A stretch of 64,000 nt of DNA from Pycnopodia helianthoides (lineage: Eukaryota > Echinodermata > Asteroidea > Forcipulatida > Asteriidae), in contig CM063243.1 of the NCBI GenBank assembly GCA_032158295.1, positions 11,120,678 through 11,184,677 of the forward strand, read 5' to 3'. The translations under genes were made by a program, and so were the position numbers. Positions 22,931 to 37,053 of this stretch are shown here, one piece after another. How positions within the stretch are numbered: the stretch's first letter is position 1; the number at the start of each line of letters is the position of its first letter. The notes under the pieces were generated by a model. It made no database searches, was not told where the DNA came from, and saw only the letters and a program-made list of their open reading frames with translations.

Positions 22931-25900
22931 ACTGACTGAGTGGCGGTAATTGAGATTAGTTATGAAGGGTTAGGATGGCAAGATGGGTGACGATAGTGTG
23001 AAGCGAGTGCAACAAGTGACGACATTCAAGAGGGATAGTGTTGATAGTGAAGATGAGCGACCATGGTGCAGATTTACCACTGACAGTTCTGCAGCCAGTA
23101 GCTACACAGTCAGATTACATAAGATGCTCAATTCACTACATTTTAATTGAAGACAAAATGTGGCTGCATTTTCCATTCTTGCTGACGTTCCCGCATTAAA
23201 TATTTGATATGATAGTCCCTACGTTGAATTCGTCTTCTATACCTGCCAGTTAATTAGTATTCAGGGGCTAATGTTGCATTTCCTGAATTATTTTTACCCC
23301 CAAAAATTTGAATCCCTCATTAAATTTTGGCATGCTATAATGATCATGGACACAACTGTTTTTTATTTATAATTCTTTGCCAGCACCGAGTGAACAAATT
23401 TAATTAGTTGAAATTTCACAGATTGTTGTCCACACTCAAAGATTTTTATGGATTTCTTCCTATAACCTTTACACAAAAAGTGTATTTGGGTTTAAAATGT
23501 CAATATTTATTTGTTTGTATAGGGTATGGCTGACGAACGCCATTGCGGGGAAGCGTTTTGATATATCGATTTATATAACTGCACATGACGCGGCTGGTGT
23601 GAACAGACTAGTCAAATCAAACATGATCCCCGCTAGTGCTTCTTCTGTTAAAGGGTATAATTCACACCACCAAAAAACACCCAGAAATGTTTGGAGTTTT
23701 ACACCCGCCCAAAACGATTTAACTCTTGAAGCGAAATGGGAGGTATGTGAATGAAAAGTGACTGCATTTACCCACTACCCGTGTGACCCATTCAGCTACA
23801 TTCACAAACAGTCTAAGGAATTCAAAGGTGAGCAGGGAGTCTTGCCGAAGAAAATAATGATATGGTCAGCAGTTTGTAAAGGTGTCAGTATCAATGCTGT
23901 TATTTAAGTACATGTAGGCCCATGTGGGAAACATCTCAAATCTTACTCAGTCTTTTTTCCCCCCAATGCTCGATAGCGTATGAAATTTACATTCCGAATT
24001 GTGTAATTCTTTGGTATTTGAATACATAAATTTACCTGCCAGAAACCTTCAGTGTACATTCAAGATACATGTGTCAATATATAGCATGACATCATCGAAC
24101 AGTGAAATGGCTTTCCAGTCAAACTAATATGTTACAAATAAATGTGTGAGTGTAGTTTATCTTCTTTAAACTCATCATCACCAATGTGAAGAACAAAAAT
24201 CGTTAAAAGCTCACACGCCATCTTTCCCGTCTGTCATGGAAATGTCGATTTTCCCCCATCATTCCATGTCCCGACTATTTCATTTAAACAAGCCACACCG
24301 TTTAATCTGCCCATCTGTATTTAGAGAGCGGGGTTGACCCAACAGGGGTACCTTAGCATTAGTTTTTTCAAAGAAGAAGCCCGGGCTAATTGCTGCTAAT
24401 TTGTCGATATTGTTAGGGATCAACCGTCCGTGTAACCGTGGGTACTCCGCCGACACCTTTCCATTGTACCGGCTTTTCAAGGGTCTCACCTCGCCCGTTG
24501 TCCGGTGGGGCTCGAGGCTATTAACTCCCGGACAAAAAAGTGCCCTCGGTCCCCTCTGAAAGGATATTTTGGTGCTGTAAATCGGCTCATCCTGTCTTCC
24601 GTACTGATTGATAGTGTCATGGATTTTTGGTGGTCGTGAAGTGGTTTGGGTTGATATTTGTACACCAAAACAAAGAGTGGTTGTCCACAGATGGGAACAG
24701 AGAAGCAAGGGGAAAACTTCAGGTGGGAAGAAGGACTGCAGATTTGTTTTAAATTTTCTTGTGAAATTGTGTTCGATATTGTAACGAGATGGCAGCTACT
24801 TCAACTAAATCATGTTTTACAATTACTATTAATTCTTATATCTAATTTGATTGTGATTTGTGCGTGTTTACGTTTTTTTTCCCTCTTGAATACATATTAA
24901 TTTGAACCAACAAATTATTGGGATAGAGCTGTGAAGTTGTGCTGCTTGTCACACAAAAAGAACTTAGTCAAAACCTAAATAGCAAATGTGCGACTTCCCT
25001 TGTTTGCATGTACAGAGTGCGCTGCACTTAACTGCTCACCTAGAACAAAGACAAAAACAAACATGGAAACAACTGATACAACAGCACAACTACAGTCGTG
25101 TATACTGTGACATCGTTTTATTTCATTGATAAAGAAGTTAGGATTGATTTGTTTGGTGGTGGACTCTATTTATATTTTATTATACTCAGTATAAAGCGAA
25201 CCCTGAATCGAGGTCCTAAAGTAAGAAAGAGTATGACTAATACTCGCATTGAGGGCGGTACCAGACTGGTCAAATGTTTTAATGCTGTCCCAATATCAAA
25301 ACCAAATGCAAAACCATGATTTAATAGGTTTACCCAGCGTGCAACTATACTCAGTCATATTGTATCACGTAAAACAATTTCACTGGCATTTGAATTAAGC
25401 AATATAACTATACCAAATTTCCAGCAACCTTTAGAGACAATTGTACTGAAATAGAGAGATACTTCCCATTCGACATTTTAGTAAAAAAAAAAAAGGGACC
25501 CTTACGTGGTCAAAGAATAGGCGAATTTTAAAAGGCTTGTTTGATATCAAACTCTGTGTTCCCAACCACTTCTTACATCGAAAAGGAGAAGAAGTTCACT
25601 GTCCCATCCCATTACAGTAAAACACAATTTTGAATCCCACCCGAGGTGACTGTTGATTGTTTTCCGTTGGGACTCGAATAGCAAAGGCTAGAGTAGGCCC
25701 TTTACCAACGATGTAGTAAGTTGGAGACTTAAAACCATACTACCCATATGGATCAACTTTAGGATTCGAATAGCAAACCGGTAGTGCAGACAGTGCTTTA
25801 TCGAAAAATGCTATTGAAGGCCTACTGTCCTTTCCAATGATGTATGACTAAAAACGAAACTACCCGTGAAAACGACCAACCTATTGAGCTGATATTTCTA

Positions 25901-26579
25901 CCTAACTTGCCTAATTACTAATAGTGGCACTTCTTTACCATGTCTACATGCCCACTAGTGGCCAACAGTCACAACATTCATCATAGTCAAGTCACCTTAT
26001 TCATGTGTTCGCAACCTTGCGTCTTCTTCCCTGATAACAAAGGTTTTGTACGTGTACAATATTCATTAGAATATGTAAACCAGACTATGTCCATCTGTTA
26101 AAAGAAGAGGCAAGATAAGTTTTAAATGCTAGGGTTTTAAGTGATTCAACTGCACAAGTAGTATTAAGTTTTCATGTTTATGTAGCCAGGTAATCAAATG
26201 TTGTTTAACCATCAAACTAGTGGTCATTTTCATTTATTTATAGAGCTTGTGAAAATTACAGCCTAAGTTCCATTCAACCTTGAATAAGATGCAATAGTTC
26301 TGCTGAGTTGTTTCTCTATTCTCATTCTCAACCCCTTCATGAGCATGCATACAAAAGAAAAATTGGGTGACCATCATGGCCTCTCACCGTATCGAAAAGA
26401 AAAAAAACAGCAAACAAAAAGGCATTTACAGAAAAAAAGAAAACGTCTTTTGATTGAGAAGTGAGGACACAAAATGGTTTCTGTAGAGCTTCATTTATAA
26501 CAACGGGGAAATATTACAATTCAATTAGTCATTTCTTCAAGTTGAATACTGTGACATTTCAATCAATTTCTTTTCATTT
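22931..26579. other. Intergenic, GC-richer island at 24280-24680
   Basis: No gene recognised. The island at 24280-24680 is non-repetitive and carries a 142-codon minus-strand frame that begins only with TTG and shows no family resemblance. A candidate regulatory element is as likely as coding. Confidence 0.25.
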
Positions 26580-27060
26580 GCTGTCCATTCGTTGAGAACA
26601 TTCTGTCAGGGGTCTGTATCTGTTTACGGTGTCGCCGGTTAAAGTACAGTTGATACCAAGGGGTGGATGTTTTTTGAGATACATTGTGTCATTTATTAGC
26701 GAGGCATGCCAGACATCTCGTATTTTTCATTTTTTAAATAGGGTTATTGTTCTACTCGACACTTGAGCTTTCAATGGTATAAGGAAAATCGACAGCTGCC
26801 AAACGTAGGTTTGTCGAACGGGAGGTGAAACTTAGTAAAATGCGGTCGAGACGCCGGGCCCGTTCAGCGGCAGGTCCACAGCTGTGACCAGGGCCCCCCG
26901 CCCGGTATGTTAAGGCCAACTCACCCCTGGTTTGTCCGCCTTGCTCTCGGGAGGTACTCAAAGTATAACGCCGCCGAGTCTCGACCTGGCAACACACCAA
27001 CACAACCTGTGTCATTGCCTGATGGGGAAACCGTACGCAGTTCACACGCGCTATGTTTCA
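26580..27060. promoter_or_regulatory. GC-richer island, candidate enhancer
   Basis: Unique, GC-richer sequence in AT-rich surroundings. It includes a forkhead-like TGTTTAC at about 26618 and clustered CpGs around 26840-26960. The overlapping open frames on both strands have no splice or family support. Confidence 0.22.
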
Positions 27061-30000
27061 ATGTTTTTAACATCACTTTCTTAATGACGGCCATGCATTC
27101 ATAAATAGATAGATCTGATTTGTTATAGTAAACTAGAATCACTTTTGTCACTGAACAGATAGTTTGTACTGTTCCAACTGGTCGTAAACATAAAGCCAAT
27201 AAGCTTGAACTGTTAAGACTATCACGAAGAAAACATCTCTAGACTGTATAGTTTTCCGTGTGAACACTTTCTACCACACGCCCAGTTTCTTCCAATCTGA
27301 TTTGTACATGATCAAACCTTTACTTCGTTGACATTACTTATGGTAACAGATAGAGTACATATAGACAGTTGACCACAATAAACACATTGGAGCGATGTGA
27401 AACAAACACCTCTAAAACAGCTGCAATTTGAACAACGACTAGCCGTTGTCGCGTGCGAGTAGTTGGTAGCCGGCTCGCCAGCGCAACGCCGCGGGTTGGT
27501 AGTTTAAATGCCGCACATAAGTACAGACTCAAGTTATATATAGGTGCTCATAGGATGACAATCATGTATTCTCGTCTATTATGACATGCTTAAAAGAACA
27601 TTAGTGTACTCGTGGCTTTACTTGACACTTGCCCCACCATAACAGCAAATTATTAACATAACCCTTTACATGAGGTGGATGTTCTCATTCATGCGTTGAA
27701 TGATTAGAGAAGTTTTATGCAGAAGGTTGTAAGCCTAAATGCAACATCATCCAATGATTTGTGATAAAACAATCCAATTGGGGGGGGGGGTGATTGCTAA
27801 CTGTTGTTTTTCCTCCTTTTAAAGGGAATTCATTTTCGATTGAAAAAATAGAGAGCTGTATGTCTATACGGTTTCATTGGCTAGTTGGTTATTGTCGTTT
27901 GAATGTGTTCGGATAATCAATGTCAACTTAAAACATGCTATTTTTATCGTCAGAAATGAATGAACCGTTTATTCAACCATCAAAGGCCTAACCTGTAATT
28001 TTGTGAAATTTTCATAGACAACTAGTTTAGTTCGTCTGCAAAGTTTGTATCCGTTGCCTCAGAAATAGTCTGTTCAGCTTGCATATGCAAAGCTGCCTGC
28101 TGAAAGGAACACAAGACCCGTGCTTATCAGCGATTGAAATGGGTTAGTGGTGAGCGTGCGTGTGGAGCAAGCAACCAAGTTATTTGTGTATGTAAGTAGG
28201 CCAGCACATGCCGAAGTTCGCACTACTCGAAACCTGTGTTTCGATTCTTTGACGAAACCCGGAGTCCAAACAACCCCGAATGGAAACGAGAAAGGGAGGA
28301 GGAAGAAATTTGAGATTAAACTCCGATAATGATCAGCAGCTTTTGTGTGTATTGTCTCCGGGGTGTTATACCGTCCGTCATCAATGCCTGCGGACCATGA
28401 GCGGGGACTGGCAGGGTGGGGACAACCCCCCTTTCTCGTGGGCTTCGTTGCCAGGGTGTGTTCTGCAATATGAGGCATGCCTGTTTATGTGAAGGTGTGG
28501 AATTGGCCCAACTCTGTCATTATGTTAACACTGCCTTTGATGTGAAGGACTGTGTACCCAGTTGGTTAAACATGTAGTATTGTTAACGATGACGTCATGT
28601 TGAGGAAGCCTAAAGTTTCACTGCAAGGATTTAGTCCCATTATCTTAAATATTTGACACACATTCTCAGGAAAAAAATTGACATAGCAATTCGTATGCAA
28701 ACTTTGTGCTATGGTGTTTATTTTTAACTTGTAGATGATAAAAATGCTTTATTTAGGTTGACAATGCTAAAGGTAGATTTAAAGTTTTAGCAAGTTAACA
28801 AAGTGCTGAAAATACATATGTTACAGAAGTGGGATTTTTTAAGCATTAAATTGAATGTACTCTACCCGTCGGTTGTTAACATCAACAAGTCATTATAGAC
28901 CCGACAGTGGGATAGTATAGCAGTGAAGCAGACAGACTCATTTATGTAAGCTTTCGATATCTTTTACTTCGCTTAGTTAGTAAGAAAGCACAGCTACTGA
29001 TGATAACAATTTCCATAGATGCTTACATGCGCCCATATACCGTATAATCTGGTCCCCATGCCACCATAACATGTCACCAGTTGTTGTATTAGTGGTCCAG
29101 TATTCATATGGCTTGCTTTTTCTTTTTGGTTGAAGTTCTGGTTTCAAAAATCTGTTCGTTGTTTTGGTTGTTGTCTTCGTAGAACTTAAAATGCCGTCTA
29201 AATTTAGGCCTAGAGAGAGCAGCGGTCCGATGTGATAAAATATTCAGAAGTTATATTTAATTGTTTGTAAATTTTTGAAATTAAGTTGCGTGTAATTTAC
29301 AATAGGTTTTACCGTTTTCCGAACGTATTATTTAATATGTTTATCACCGTGTGGCAGTCTAGATGGACAATCAACGCGTTGTAAGTTTAAGATCTAACAT
29401 AAAATTTACAATTGAAAATCACAACTCATTGTGGAGAGGTTTGAAATCTACAAACATGATGTTACAGTATCGGCCAAGCTTAATTGTACAAAGTTGAAGT
29501 TGAAATAAATTTGTAATACTGTTCCCAGTCGAGATTTAGGGAGATACCATGTACAACTTATCCATTCTTTCCATTGACCTATGATGTATGGAATGTCATG
29601 AAAACATTTAATTATTGTATTAAATTGTTTGATCTCCTTTCAATGATAAGTCAACTTCGAAGGAATACTTCATAGTTTTGTGCAACACCATCTTGTGTGT
29701 AATCGCCGTGCTTTCACTCCCACAAAACACCTCAACGAATAATTTTTTAAAGAAAAAACACCGGACGACGGCAGCGATTTTAAATGGGTGTTTTGACTGT
29801 GTAATGCGGCATGGTATAATCCCATTACATCGGGCGACACCTTGTCTTCAATGACTGCAAGCGGTTCGTAAGCTACACGTCGCACGAGGCTGGATGTGTT
29901 CAATTAGGCACGGTGGATCGGTAGGCGGACAGGGTACGCCGCTAGCGACCGTTCGGCTAGAGCCGCTCATGCATGCAATTCTATTACGAAATGAATATCA

Positions 30001-31412
30001 TCTCAGAGTTAACCTTTGAACCATTTTTTCTTGGATTTCTAGTATGATGTTGTCCCACATTTTTTCTGAAAATACTGTCTGTGACGAAAGAAATATTTTA
30101 AATTAAATCCTAAAAACAAAGTCAAATAGATTTCATTAAGTAAATTAAGCAGTAGGCGTTGGCCTTTTGAAAGGAACTCATGGTGTTTGCTTGCAAAAAA
30201 ATGTTTCTAAAGGAAAACGAAATCACAAATTCTGGAAAAAATTGATTTGGGGTACTAAAAGGCTTAAACCTAACTTCACCATCAATTCTACTTAAGTAAG
30301 AAAGTAAGATTGTCCTTTAGTCTTAAGTCTTCCCTTGCTTTGGCAGAATTGCTCATAAGCTCACGTGATTCGTTCGTTCCACTTTATGCTACATTTGCAT
30401 TACATATTGCATCATATGGCATCACAAATATAAACATAACAAACACTTTCCAACGTACACACTTGGAATGGTAAGAACATTGCAGTTTCCATGTCACTAC
30501 TATGGCAAACAATGTCTATTAGTAAAAGCTTGATTAGCATTCGATAGCCCACTCACCTAACTTTAATTAAGATATCCTGCCTGGTAAATATTTTTGAGAA
30601 GAAAAATATATTATAGAACAATTTGGCATCTGGAAACATTAATGTATCTTTGTGTTATGCAGAATGCCCTTGCGTTTGTAATACTGGCAATTGGTTTTAT
30701 ACGGGTATTTCTTTTTATGGTGACGTGGAATTAACATAGCTATATAAATCCTCGATTTATTACCGATGCCTAACAAAACAAAAAAATCATTGTTTGGGTC
30801 TCATTTCAGGGAAGAGACTCTTTTAACACATGGCCGATCGAGCTTTGGTAATATTAACATTAATGTGGTTTTCTGATGATTCGTTAATATAACCTCGGCA
30901 CGTTGATCAATCATCCACTGAATGTTGTCATCTGTTTTTTTTATTGGGTATTATGTTTTTCCCGTAAATCATTGTAACTGCCATGGACTTCTTTTAATGT
31001 GGATTATTGATGTACATTGTTTCACTGTCTCGTTATTAGGTGTGATCGTTATTGTTAGCTTCAAGGCAAGAGCAACATTTACAATAATTAAATAAATAAA
31101 TATATATAAATAATTAATTAATTGAATATTTGAATTAAAAAGTTAGTTATCAAATACAAGTAAGAAGCATCTATTGTAACTTCATCTGTTATGGTTCACG
31201 TTGAATCTCTTGAAAAATGCACGATTTAAATGTATGCAGCCCGCTTGCTCAAGAAACAACGATGTACCCTCCATTTTAGTTTAATTTACAAAACTTGAAT
31301 TTTGATTGAGTGTTTATTTAGTTGAGTCTCTCCCTGAGTGGTGTCATTTTTAATCGCATTCGTAGAATGCTGCCATCGGAAAACGTCAATTTTATTTGTC
31401 CTTTTGTTTCCC
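27061..31412. other. Intergenic with further GC-richer islands
   Basis: No gene seen. Islands of unique GC-richer DNA lie at about 28140-28500 and 29680-29980. A run of ten or eleven Gs is at 27781, and an AT-rich simple stretch at 31090-31140. Confidence 0.25.
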
Positions 31413-31786
31413 TTAAAGGCAGGGTATACTTTTTGGTAATTACTCAAGAAATACATTAAAAGCTTACTTGGTATAAGGATCACCTGAGAGCTGCTGATAG
31501 TATAAAACATTGTGAGAAACGACTCCCTCTGTTAGGTACTTTTTGAGAAAGAGTTAAATTCTCAAGAAATAGTAAGTTATTTGAAAATGAGAAAAGTCAT
31601 TCCCAGGCATCTGAACGCACACAGTTCTATGCAACAAGGTTGTTTGTTCTTTCATTATTTTCTTGCAACTTCAATGACTAATTGAGCCCAAATATTCACA
31701 GGTTTGTTATTTTATGCATGTGTTGGGATACACCAGGTGATAATACTATTCTGTGACTATTACCAAAAGCATATCATGCATTTAAA
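31413..31786. repeat. MITE-like element, TTTAAA-flanked, GGCAGGGTATAC end
   Basis: The left end is TTAAAGGCAGGGTATAC and the right end is diverged (ATATCATGCATTTAAAT). The interior matches the copies at 33443-33825 and 51771-52165: ATTGTGAGAAACGACTCCCT, GAGAGCTG, CACAGGTTTGTTATTTTATG and GTTGGGATACACCA. Confidence 0.8.
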
Positions 31787-33442
31787 TAATTTAATTTAAG
31801 TGAAAGTGATAAATACAAGATTTGTTTTCAATCAAGAAGTGTTCGATATTAAGCTGAACTTTTGTTCATGTAAAGCTTTATAGCTGGCGCCCAGATGGTT
31901 TGTTGTGTTTTAAGTTTTTACTGTTTTAAGTTGGGTTTTTTAATTGTGTTTTATGGTATTCTATTTATGTATACCAGTCTAAATTTGCAGGGAATCTACG
32001 GGAAACTGTCATACTGATTGTGGTATAAACTTTGTCAAGAAATAAATTTCGAGGATGTTACATACGTGAATACCACGGTAGACTACATGTCAATCATTCA
32101 ATATATTGGTCTGCACTTCAATTAATTTTTCCGCAACTCGAAGTCGTGCAAAACTCAGCGCATCGCTTAGGTGACGGTAACTACCTTACTGTAAAACGAC
32201 CAAGCATGCGTCTCAGTCAGCAGTTATTGCCTACCTGCAAGTATTCACACAAAAACACCACCACAGTACCCGCAATACTTCCAAATTCATATTAAATTGA
32301 AAGAAATATTATTATCTTTCCACGATAACCAAAAACATAACGCCCGAACATCAAATAAAAGAAAACAAACCTAGCGACCTTATTTGACGTTTTGCCCATT
32401 TTTCAATACGTAGTATGATTTCCAGTGCCTTACCAGTAGCTTCAGAAGTGTATTTCAAGATAAATGTCACTGTACTATTTCAAGAAGAATTTTTGAAATG
32501 TTCACTCCTGCGGGACTGTTGATAAAACAAGTTGAGATATCCTACATAAATACAAACAAAGCGCAGTGTGTTCTAGCGTCTTCCGTGTTGAATCGAAGTA
32601 CATGTATCGTATCCCAGATTTCTATTGTCTTCTGATGAAATGAACTTTCCACCCCGTTCCACATCATTAGATGTGGAACTGGGCTTTAACAACACATTGG
32701 CAACCCAGTTACAAGAAGATAAGGTCAAGTTGAAGTGACCAGATAGCAAAGAGAGCCTTTCACAGTTCAGTCAAACAGTTCCAAACAAATTTTTTTCTGA
32801 TGTAAGGTTTGTAACGCGATGAAAATTGTTCGTCTGATGATGTTGTTAGATTGTGTTTAACTCGAACCGTTCCTCTCTTGTCATTCAAGAGAAATAAGTA
32901 CGTGAACGGGGGTCTCACAAAAGTATAACCTTGCGACCATGAATTTCAACGGATTTTTCAAATGTTACTTTCACTCTCTGGGGAGAACTTTGGTTGTAAA
33001 TCAATCTGTCACTAATTACCCATAACACGAAGTGAGTTTAGAGGAATGTTTGCGTCAGAATATGCCGAACAAAAAGTCCAAAAGATAGGGTTCAAAGAAG
33101 AATACAAAGCCCTCGTTTAAACAATTAATTTTAAAAAATGTCAAAATTGCCACATCAAAAACAAAAGGCTAATATTTGGTATGTGTTTGTGTTTAAACTG
33201 CATATGAAGCAATCACACTCAAAGTGAAATCGTCTTTGACGAATATATTTTTCTACCCGGAATAGTGTTTATACCGGCTTAACATCAACTGAGGCTTCGA
33301 TTTTCTCGGCTTGTACGAATACTTTATAATCATTTCCAACTCAAATACGTGCGTGATTTTGTTTAGATTTAGTTCATGCTGGAGGGAAACTAACGCATTT
33401 TATTTCAGATAAATGCATTTCAAAAAGTTTATTCCCATGTTG
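31787..33442. other. Spacer between two MITE copies, no gene seen
   Basis: AT-rich unique DNA. A short plus-strand frame at 32032-32295 has no supporting features. Confidence 0.3.
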
Positions 33443-33825
33443 TTTAAAGGCAGGGTATACTTTTGGTAATTACTCTACAAGTTAATGACCATACAAACTT
33501 ACTTGGTAAAGTGCACTAGAGAGCTGTTGATATTATAATACATTGTGAGAAACGACTCCCTTTGAAGTAGTGTAGTTTTAGAGAGAGAGGTAATTTGTAA
33601 CCCAAAATTTGAATCTGAGAAAGGCTTCTGGCATGAAGCCTTTCTCATGCATCTGAAAGCACACAATTCTATGCAACAAGGGTGTTTGTTCTTTCAATAT
33701 TTTATTGCAACTTCAATGACCAATTGAGCCCATTTTCACAGGTTTGTTAGTTCATACATATGTTGGGATACACCAAGTGAGGATACTAGTCTTTGACAAT
33801 TACCAAAGTATACCCTGCCTTTAAA
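33443..33825. repeat. MITE-like element, intact ends TTTAAAGGCAGGGTATAC
   Basis: Left TTTAAAGGCAGGGTATAC and right GTATACCCTGCCTTTAAA are perfect inverted ends of 18 bp (the outer TTTAAA is itself palindromic). The interior is homologous to 31413-31786. A second internal palindrome (GAGAAAGGCTTC / GAAGCCTTTCTC) sits mid-element. Confidence 0.9.
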
Positions 33826-34012
33826 GAGGTCTGGTAAGATAATAATCATAAACCATTACGAGTGTAGTTAATACCAAATGTCGTTGCATTTAATATGAAC
33901 ACGGAATCACAACAAAATATCAACTTGATTTCATGAACAGTACTTTTTTATTCATATTATCTACATCCTCATATTATGTGTCATCATTAAATGACGTCAG
34001 TACAAAGGTTCT

Positions 34013-34612
34013 TTAAATTTTATATTTATATAATTCTAAAAGTGCCATCTCGACATTTGGACCCTCGTTAAAGATTTTACAAAAAAAGGCAGCAGCGATC
34101 AATGATTGCTGCCTTTGTATATATGGGTATTTCAGGCTTGAGTAATAAATACGCAGAAAAATTAACATTTCGAATTCAAATGTGATAATCAAATCAACCC
34201 ATAAATATTGTCCGTCTACAGGATGTCCTAAATCCAAAAGACAAGCAAAATGTATAAGTATAAGCAGAGGCCTATAGTGACAACCGATGTAGTCTGTGTA
34301 CACATTTGAAGAGCCATATACATTTCTTGATGGGTAAGAACTCTTCAACAGAAAGGAAAACATAAAACAAATGATATAGTAAATTGTAGAAACTGTGATT
34401 AGATCCACATCTACCAAACAATTATGAGCAAGTTTACGCAACAAAGGGACGTTTTTCAAAAAGTTGACTAATATTTTTCTGCATAATTGAGGATTCCACA
34501 TTTCTTGATTTCTTGTCTGACCCGAGCTGTGCAAGCGCAACCCTGATAACGAACGGTGAGCAAATTTGCCCAGGCGCCTGGTAAATTTACTGTACTCTTT
34601 GTTGCATCGCAA
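34013..34612 (-). other. 199-codon minus-strand open frame, unknown
   Basis: Unusually long open frame for AT-rich DNA. It starts with TTG; the first in-frame ATG comes about 37 codons in. The text includes two hydrophobic stretches (TIYYIICFMFSFLL and LLILIHFACLLDL) that could be membrane segments. No family is recognised and no splice sites were assigned. It could be a decayed gene fragment or chance. Confidence 0.2.
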
Positions 34613-37053
34613 AGGGCCAATTCATTGCATATAATATAGAACATGATTGGAGCTACCAGTACAAGAGACAACTTGACCTTAGCCGAACAGATTGGTTTGT
34701 TGGGAAGAGAGATAACTAGGCCAACACTGTGATGAATTGACGGTTACCTTAACAGATCCACGTTAAGTCAAGATTGGCTAACGCATGATCTGCCTATGAT
34801 ATAAAACATGGCCTAGTTTTAGGATGCTACAATCACGGGGTGGTGTTCCCCCAGGGGCAAGGTTGCAAAACGGGAGCACAGTATAAGAAAGGAAAAAGGG
34901 ATAACGAATGGATGGTGTGGTGTCAAACTTCAAAATCACCCACCCCTTCCTCCCCCAAAAAGAAAGAAAAGAAGTGATTTAATTGTAATACCGTTATGTT
35001 AATTTATAGAAGTTAAAAACATCAATCAGGAAATCAACTTATAAAGGCCTAGGACCGGTACCGTAGTCTATCCAATATAAACAACTCAAAATGTCGAAAA
35101 AATATGACAATAGAAAGTATTTCTGGTAGTTTCACTCTTTTTTTAAAGGATTGTTTGAGCTAAAAGCATTTTCGACGATTTCTTTGGAAGGATACGGTAG
35201 TCCTTGTAACGTTTTCCCACTACCCTTGAGGCGTTTATAGATACCTTTCATAATATTGTAGATCTTTTCAAAGAAATAAACCATTATTTTCTTGGTAAAT
35301 ATACTATAAGTATACAAAAACACGACAGACGGTGGTGAACACGTAATATCAAGAAAGCTTAATGAATTTTAGTTGTCAGTTCTTGTAGTTCTAAACTCCA
35401 GGCAATTCAATTATTTTGCCCCCCTTCCCAACAACAAGAATAACTATTATCATAAAGATGATGGTAATAATAATAGTAATAATATGCCCAATAATAATAA
35501 TCAAACAAATAAACAAATAAATGAATAAATTATAATAATACTAATAATAACAAATTTACAAACATTAAATAAATAGATAAAATAAAATAATTATATATTT
35601 TGTTTGATTACCGAACGGAACAAAACAACTTGAGTTAATTTGCCTAGATGTAATGTTATCTTTTGTGTCGGAAAGCCCTAGAATCTCTAACAGCCATTTG
35701 AGAGCTTGTTGTTCTCAAATAAGGAATAACCCCCCAAATCAACAAGTTGATCATTCAAAACGTTCATTAAGTGTTATCAATTTGATTAGATGTATCTTTC
35801 TGACCTGTAGTCAGTCAACAAATAACTGCCATAGATACAAAACAACACAATCATTTATGTCGTGATAATCTGATTTTGTCGTTTTGAAAGAAGAACAAAA
35901 ATATCGGCATAAATCTCGGTTTTGGTTTTTAGTGCCGACATGTCCAACCAACAAATACATTGAAGTGTCGAATTGGCTTTGCTCGACAAAAATTGTAATT
36001 TCTGATCAGAATGAATGTGTTGTCATCTTAAGTCTTAATACACACCAGTATCGTGATGGTTCACATTTCTCTAAGCATCGTTTTTCCACATGTTGATAAA
36101 TTAAGTAGGCTTACCACTGGAAAATTGTGAAAATTCCTTTGTTTTAAATTGTTACGGGCTGTAAATAATTAATCTTTGACATTCTTTCTTGTAACTTGTG
36201 TGTGTGTGTGTGTGTGTGTGTGTAGACCTTCGGGTGATGTCTTTCTTACTGGACATACAAAAGGGGAAGTGATAGACCAATAACGAAGAAGAAAACTTGT
36301 TAACACAGTCAGTTCTCTGCTCAAGTTTGCTTTCAGTAACCACACATTGAAAGAGAATAGTTTTTTGCTTTCCAAAAAGAAATGTTTTAAACTGTTTTCA
36401 CAAACTCTTCTACAGACGTGCCCGCGAAATACATATCCCAAACAACAGTAATAAATTATAAGTTACTCTTTCTACACACCTGGTACGGGTTCTAAAAGTT
36501 AATTCTATAAAAAAAAGAAAAACACCCAACAGCCACCCGCACTTAGATTCCGATTAATGAAAAAACAACAAGTAACAAACAAAAAGTTATCAAAACTCGA
36601 TAATTAAAGCAGCGAAAATCAAACGTTGATTTCAGGCTGAATTAAGTTCACGCTTGACACATACACGTAGACTCACCTCACCGACGAGACTAATTCATCC
36701 AAAGTTGTACAAAAACTATCAACACAGTGTTTTGATTCCATCATCTGATCAAAGTTTGGCATTCTTGAAACTCTCTTACGAATGTTCCCTAATAATATGC
36801 TTTGCTTATATAGATATAGTAATGTTACCATGATAATATGTCACCACGCCGTAGTTACATAAATCGTTTGGACTCAAATACTCGCGCTGTCACTGCTTTC
36901 AGACCATCAACCGAAGTTGAGGTATTGGGTGATAAGTTGTTTGTCGTATTGTAAAAGAAAAAACTGAAAATCATCGTTTTGTTTTCCGACCATTCCAGCG
37001 TTACACGGAAAACTAAGAGTTCATATCAAGCTAATGATCTTGTCTGACGATTG
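34613..37053. other. 3' flank of the homeobox gene; microsatellites
   Basis: AT-rich and without a recognised gene. Imperfect (AATAAT)n and (AAATAA)n tracts lie at 35450-35600 and a (GT)13-type repeat at 36197-36223. The part next to 37053 should hold the 3' UTR of the minus-strand homeobox gene; I could not identify a clear poly(A) signal. Confidence 0.3.

Noticed and set aside
24280..24708. 142-codon minus-strand frame
   Set aside because: TTG start, no family resemblance, no splice sites; it follows from GC-richer composition.
34089..34120. AAAGGCAGCA / TGCTGCCTTT hairpin as a terminator or microRNA
   Set aside because: A 10-bp stem with a 12-base loop is too short for a microRNA precursor, and Rho-independent terminators do not apply to this genome.
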